The position numbers were made by a program, and so were the translations under genes. The notes under the pieces are model-generated. The model made no database searches and had not been told where the DNA came from. It was given only the letters and a program-made list of their open reading frames with translations. A DNA stretch of 64,000 bases from Hydra vulgaris (Eukaryota > Cnidaria > Hydrozoa > Anthoathecata > Hydridae): the NCBI RefSeq assembly GCF_038396675.1, contig NC_088931.1, positions 59,205,001-59,269,000 on the forward strand, written 5' to 3'. The first letter of the stretch is position 1. Every line of letters begins with the position of its first letter. Positions 61,600-64,000 of this stretch are shown piece after piece.

Positions 61600-61995
61600 A
61601 CAAAAAATAAGCACCACGAGTATACTCGTACTTTAGCAATGCAGAAATTCTTTTCTCCAGTGCTGAAGTACAAGTTTACTCGTAATACCGTAATAAGTAT
61701 AACTCATTGCGGTGACTAGTAATGTTGCTTATTTGATGCATTATTATTATAAATAGTGTTTCAATTTTTTTGCACACCCACATGCACATTGGCAATTATC
61801 ATAAGTAAAAATGGTAATTTATATATTTTTTTCTTAATTCTAAATTGTTGTATTTTTTAGACTAGAAGCTAAAATATATTTTATAACTTCATTATACTGC
61901 ATGTTATTAAAAATGTGAAAAAAAGTTTGAAGTACACTAAAATATTTTTTAATATATTAAAAAACATTTTAGTGTGCACTTCGAATTTTTTACAC
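61600..61995. repeat. Palindromic region upstream of piggyBac
   Basis: ACGAGTATACTCGT (61617-61630) is a perfect palindrome, with related GTTTACTCGTAAT near 61674. A longer hairpin pairs about 61922-61955 with 61960-61995 (GAAGTACACTAAAAT...). It could belong to the left end of the piggyBac element; no TTAA-flanked terminus was established. Confidence 0.45.
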
Positions 61996-62128
61996 GGTGT
62001 ACTAATTAATGTGTTTATAGATAAGTAATTTCTTTTTTATAAATAGATGATTTATAAATTTATCTATCTCATATTAGCTCAACACAGATATTCCTCAATT
62101 GGATCAGCATATATGATTATAGAAGATT

Positions 62129-63798
62129 GTGAGGGTAGTGAAGATGATGATATTGAAGATTCGGATTCATTTTTCGCTTACGTCTTCGATCTCGACTGTA
62201 TCAGAATCAGGTTCTGAGGATAATAACACTGAAAAAAGTGATGGCAATCAGTTTACAGACGTTCATCTAGCAGCCACTGCAGAAGATTTTTTAATGCCGC
62301 CGAAAAGAGCTCGAACAATGGGTGGTTTTGCTTATAGACAAAATCATAACAAAGCTCAACAGGTAGATCTTATAGGTAATATTTTGCTTGACAAAACAAC
62401 TTCTGAAACAAATCCATTTAGAAATTCAAACCAATAGAAAGATGAGCCGAATATTGCAAAACAAATTTAATTTACTGCCGATCCTGGTTTGAAGATAAAC
62501 ATGGAGAGCGAGAAACCATTAGATTACTTTATACTATTTGTTACAGAAGAGCTTATAAATACTATGGTAGTTAAAACTAATCGCTACGCAACGCAATAAA
62601 TAGAAGCTCACGTTTTAAAGATTGGAAACCAATAAATTCAGAAGATCGGCGGCAGTTCCTTGGAGTTCTTCTTCATATGAGGTTTGTCAAAATGCCATCT
62701 TTAGTGTCTATATAGACTTCCCTTATTTTCTAGTATAATGCTACTAAATAAATTCCAACTAATGTTACGATTTTGGCATTTTATTAATAATGAAGATTCA
62801 GGTAGTGGACGCTTGTGTAAAATTATTGGACTTCTTGATCACTTAAGTAATACAATGGACAATATCTACTGTCCTAATAAAAATATATCAATCGATGAAT
62901 CAATGATGCTTTGGAAGGGATATCTTGTATTCAGGCAGTATGTGAAAAATAAAAGACATAATTATGGAATCAAGTTCTATGAGCTTTGCGAATCAGATGT
63001 TGTTGTACTAAAAGTAAAAATCTACTCTGGCGAAGCAACTCTTAATAAACATTTGTTGGGTCAAACGGGAGCAATAGTTTTAGACTTAATGGAAAAATTT
63101 CTGGGAAAAGGTTATCACCTGTACACCGATAACTTTTACAATTCCTTTGAACTAACAAAGCACATGATAAATCAAAAAACATACATTTGTGTTACTTTAA
63201 GAACTGACCGAAAGTCAAATCCAAAAGAATTTACAAAAACAAAACTGAAACAGGGAGACGTTATAAGCAGAAGCAGAGAGGGTGCAGTGGTTTCTAAATG
63301 GAAAGACAAAAGAGACGTGCTAATGATTAGCAACTTGCATTCATTGCAAATGATTGAAGTGACAAACAGGAGAGGAGAGAAGAAAATGAAACCCAACATT
63401 ATTAAAGGTTACAATCAATGTATGTCAGGAGTAGATAGGGCTGATCAAATGGTATCATATTATGATTGCCTTTTTTGTTTAATGCTTACTGTCTAAACAG
63501 CAAATATAGGCTAGATAAAACAATTTCCTTGCTTAAGTTTAGAGAATTATTTGTTTCGGATTTATTTGGTGAACGTTTGAATGAAATTGTGCCTCAAATC
63601 ACCAATAATAGCTTCCACTACTTGTCTTCAATACTACCGAATGAAAAGAAAAAATTCCCAACAAAACCATGTCGAGTCTGCTCTAAAATAAAACGTAAAA
63701 AAACACGATATGAATGTGCTGTTTGTGAAAATAGGCCTCCGTTATGTATTGGTGAATGTTTCAGAATGTATCATTCAAATGAAAAGGTTTACACTTAA
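62129..63798 (+). pseudogene. piggyBac (PGBD4-like) transposase, decayed
   Basis: Acidic N-terminus (62129-62437), then a stop-ridden stretch (62450-62735) that still shows LDYFILFVTEELINTMV and NRYATQ. The main catalytic domain runs 62738-63496: NISIDESMMLWKG (first Asp), HLYTDNFYNS (second Asp) and MSGVDRADQMVSYY (third Asp). The frame breaks right after YYDC, where sequence leading to LFNAYCLNSKYRL appears deleted. The C-terminal part (63466-63798) keeps the cysteine-rich zinc-binding domain: PCRVC, CAVC, CIGECFRMYH. piggyBac elements cut and paste at TTAA. At least three stops, one deletion and one frameshift make it inactive. Confidence 0.88.
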
Positions 63799-64000
63799 AT
63801 TTTCATGAAATAAAATTAAAAAAATATCAAATTTTTACTTTTATCTGTTTTAAGCTATTTCTGTCTTTATCCGCATTTAAATTAGATTTCTTGGATTTTT
63901 AAAACAAAAACATGAATGTAATATTTTCTAAAATCAAATGTGAAGCTAAGAGAAAAACAAACAAAAAAAAAAAACCCAGTCTTGCACAAATATTATAATA
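63799..64000. other. Non-coding DNA at window end
   Basis: AT-rich, with AATAAAATT shortly after the piggyBac stop. Nothing else seen. Confidence 0.5.

Overview
The window is animal nuclear DNA: very AT-rich, with short exons, small spliced introns inside large transposon-filled ones, long (TA)n microsatellites and many decayed transposable elements. The element mix (jockey/CR1-type LINEs, hAT, mariner, several Tc1-like families, piggyBac, many foldback MITEs) together with two recognisable animal genes suggests a cnidarian, most likely Hydra. The species is an inference; I could not run a search.

Host genes. (1) The 5' end of an AGPAT5-like acyltransferase gene lies on the minus strand (exon 1 at 9405-9620, exon 2 at 8094-8169). 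Its next exons were not found and probably lie left of the window. (2) A complete RAB23-like GTPase gene lies on the plus strand in seven exons: 29387-29541, 29825-29910, 29977-30053, 30137-30219, 36082-36164, 51484-51555 and 53561-53655. The exons join in phase to exactly 217 codons. Introns 4 (5.9 kb) and 5 (15.3 kb) are packed with transposons, so most of 30.2-53.6 kb is intronic. The two genes are divergent, with about 19.8 kb between their start codons.

Layout. 1-9.6 kb: AGPAT5 5' region, containing a nearly full-length LINE (family A) and MITEs. 12.2-15 kb: a three-part pseudogene of a conserved but unnamed transposase-like animal family. 15.5-19.5 kb: a BED-finger hAT element with inverted subterminal repeats, followed by a foldback repeat. 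22-25.4 kb: fragments of CR1-like LINEs in both orientations. 27-29.4 kb: MITE, tRNA-like SINE piece and hairpins upstream of RAB23. 30-36 kb: RAB23 intron 4, with two different minus-strand Tc1-like elements set in (TA)n. 36-51.5 kb: RAB23 intron 5, with MITEs, minisatellites, LINE A copy 2, LINE B and a mariner nested in LINE B. 54.3-58.6 kb: two opposed copies of one Tc1-like element on either side of a 0.65 kb (TA)n block. 59.6-60.3 kb: unrecognised exon-like pieces. 62.1-63.8 kb: a piggyBac pseudogene.

Most notable: both copies of the Tc1-like element at 54.3-58.6 kb carry, upstream of a TATA box and the transposase, arrays of alternating GAA/TTC pentamers that match the heat-shock-element consensus (five perfect contiguous units in one copy, eleven of thirteen in the other). 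This suggests a stress-inducible DNA transposon. A second recurring signal is palindromic scarring inside LINE copies, where an inverted copy of the neighbouring coding sequence sits exactly where the reading frame breaks.
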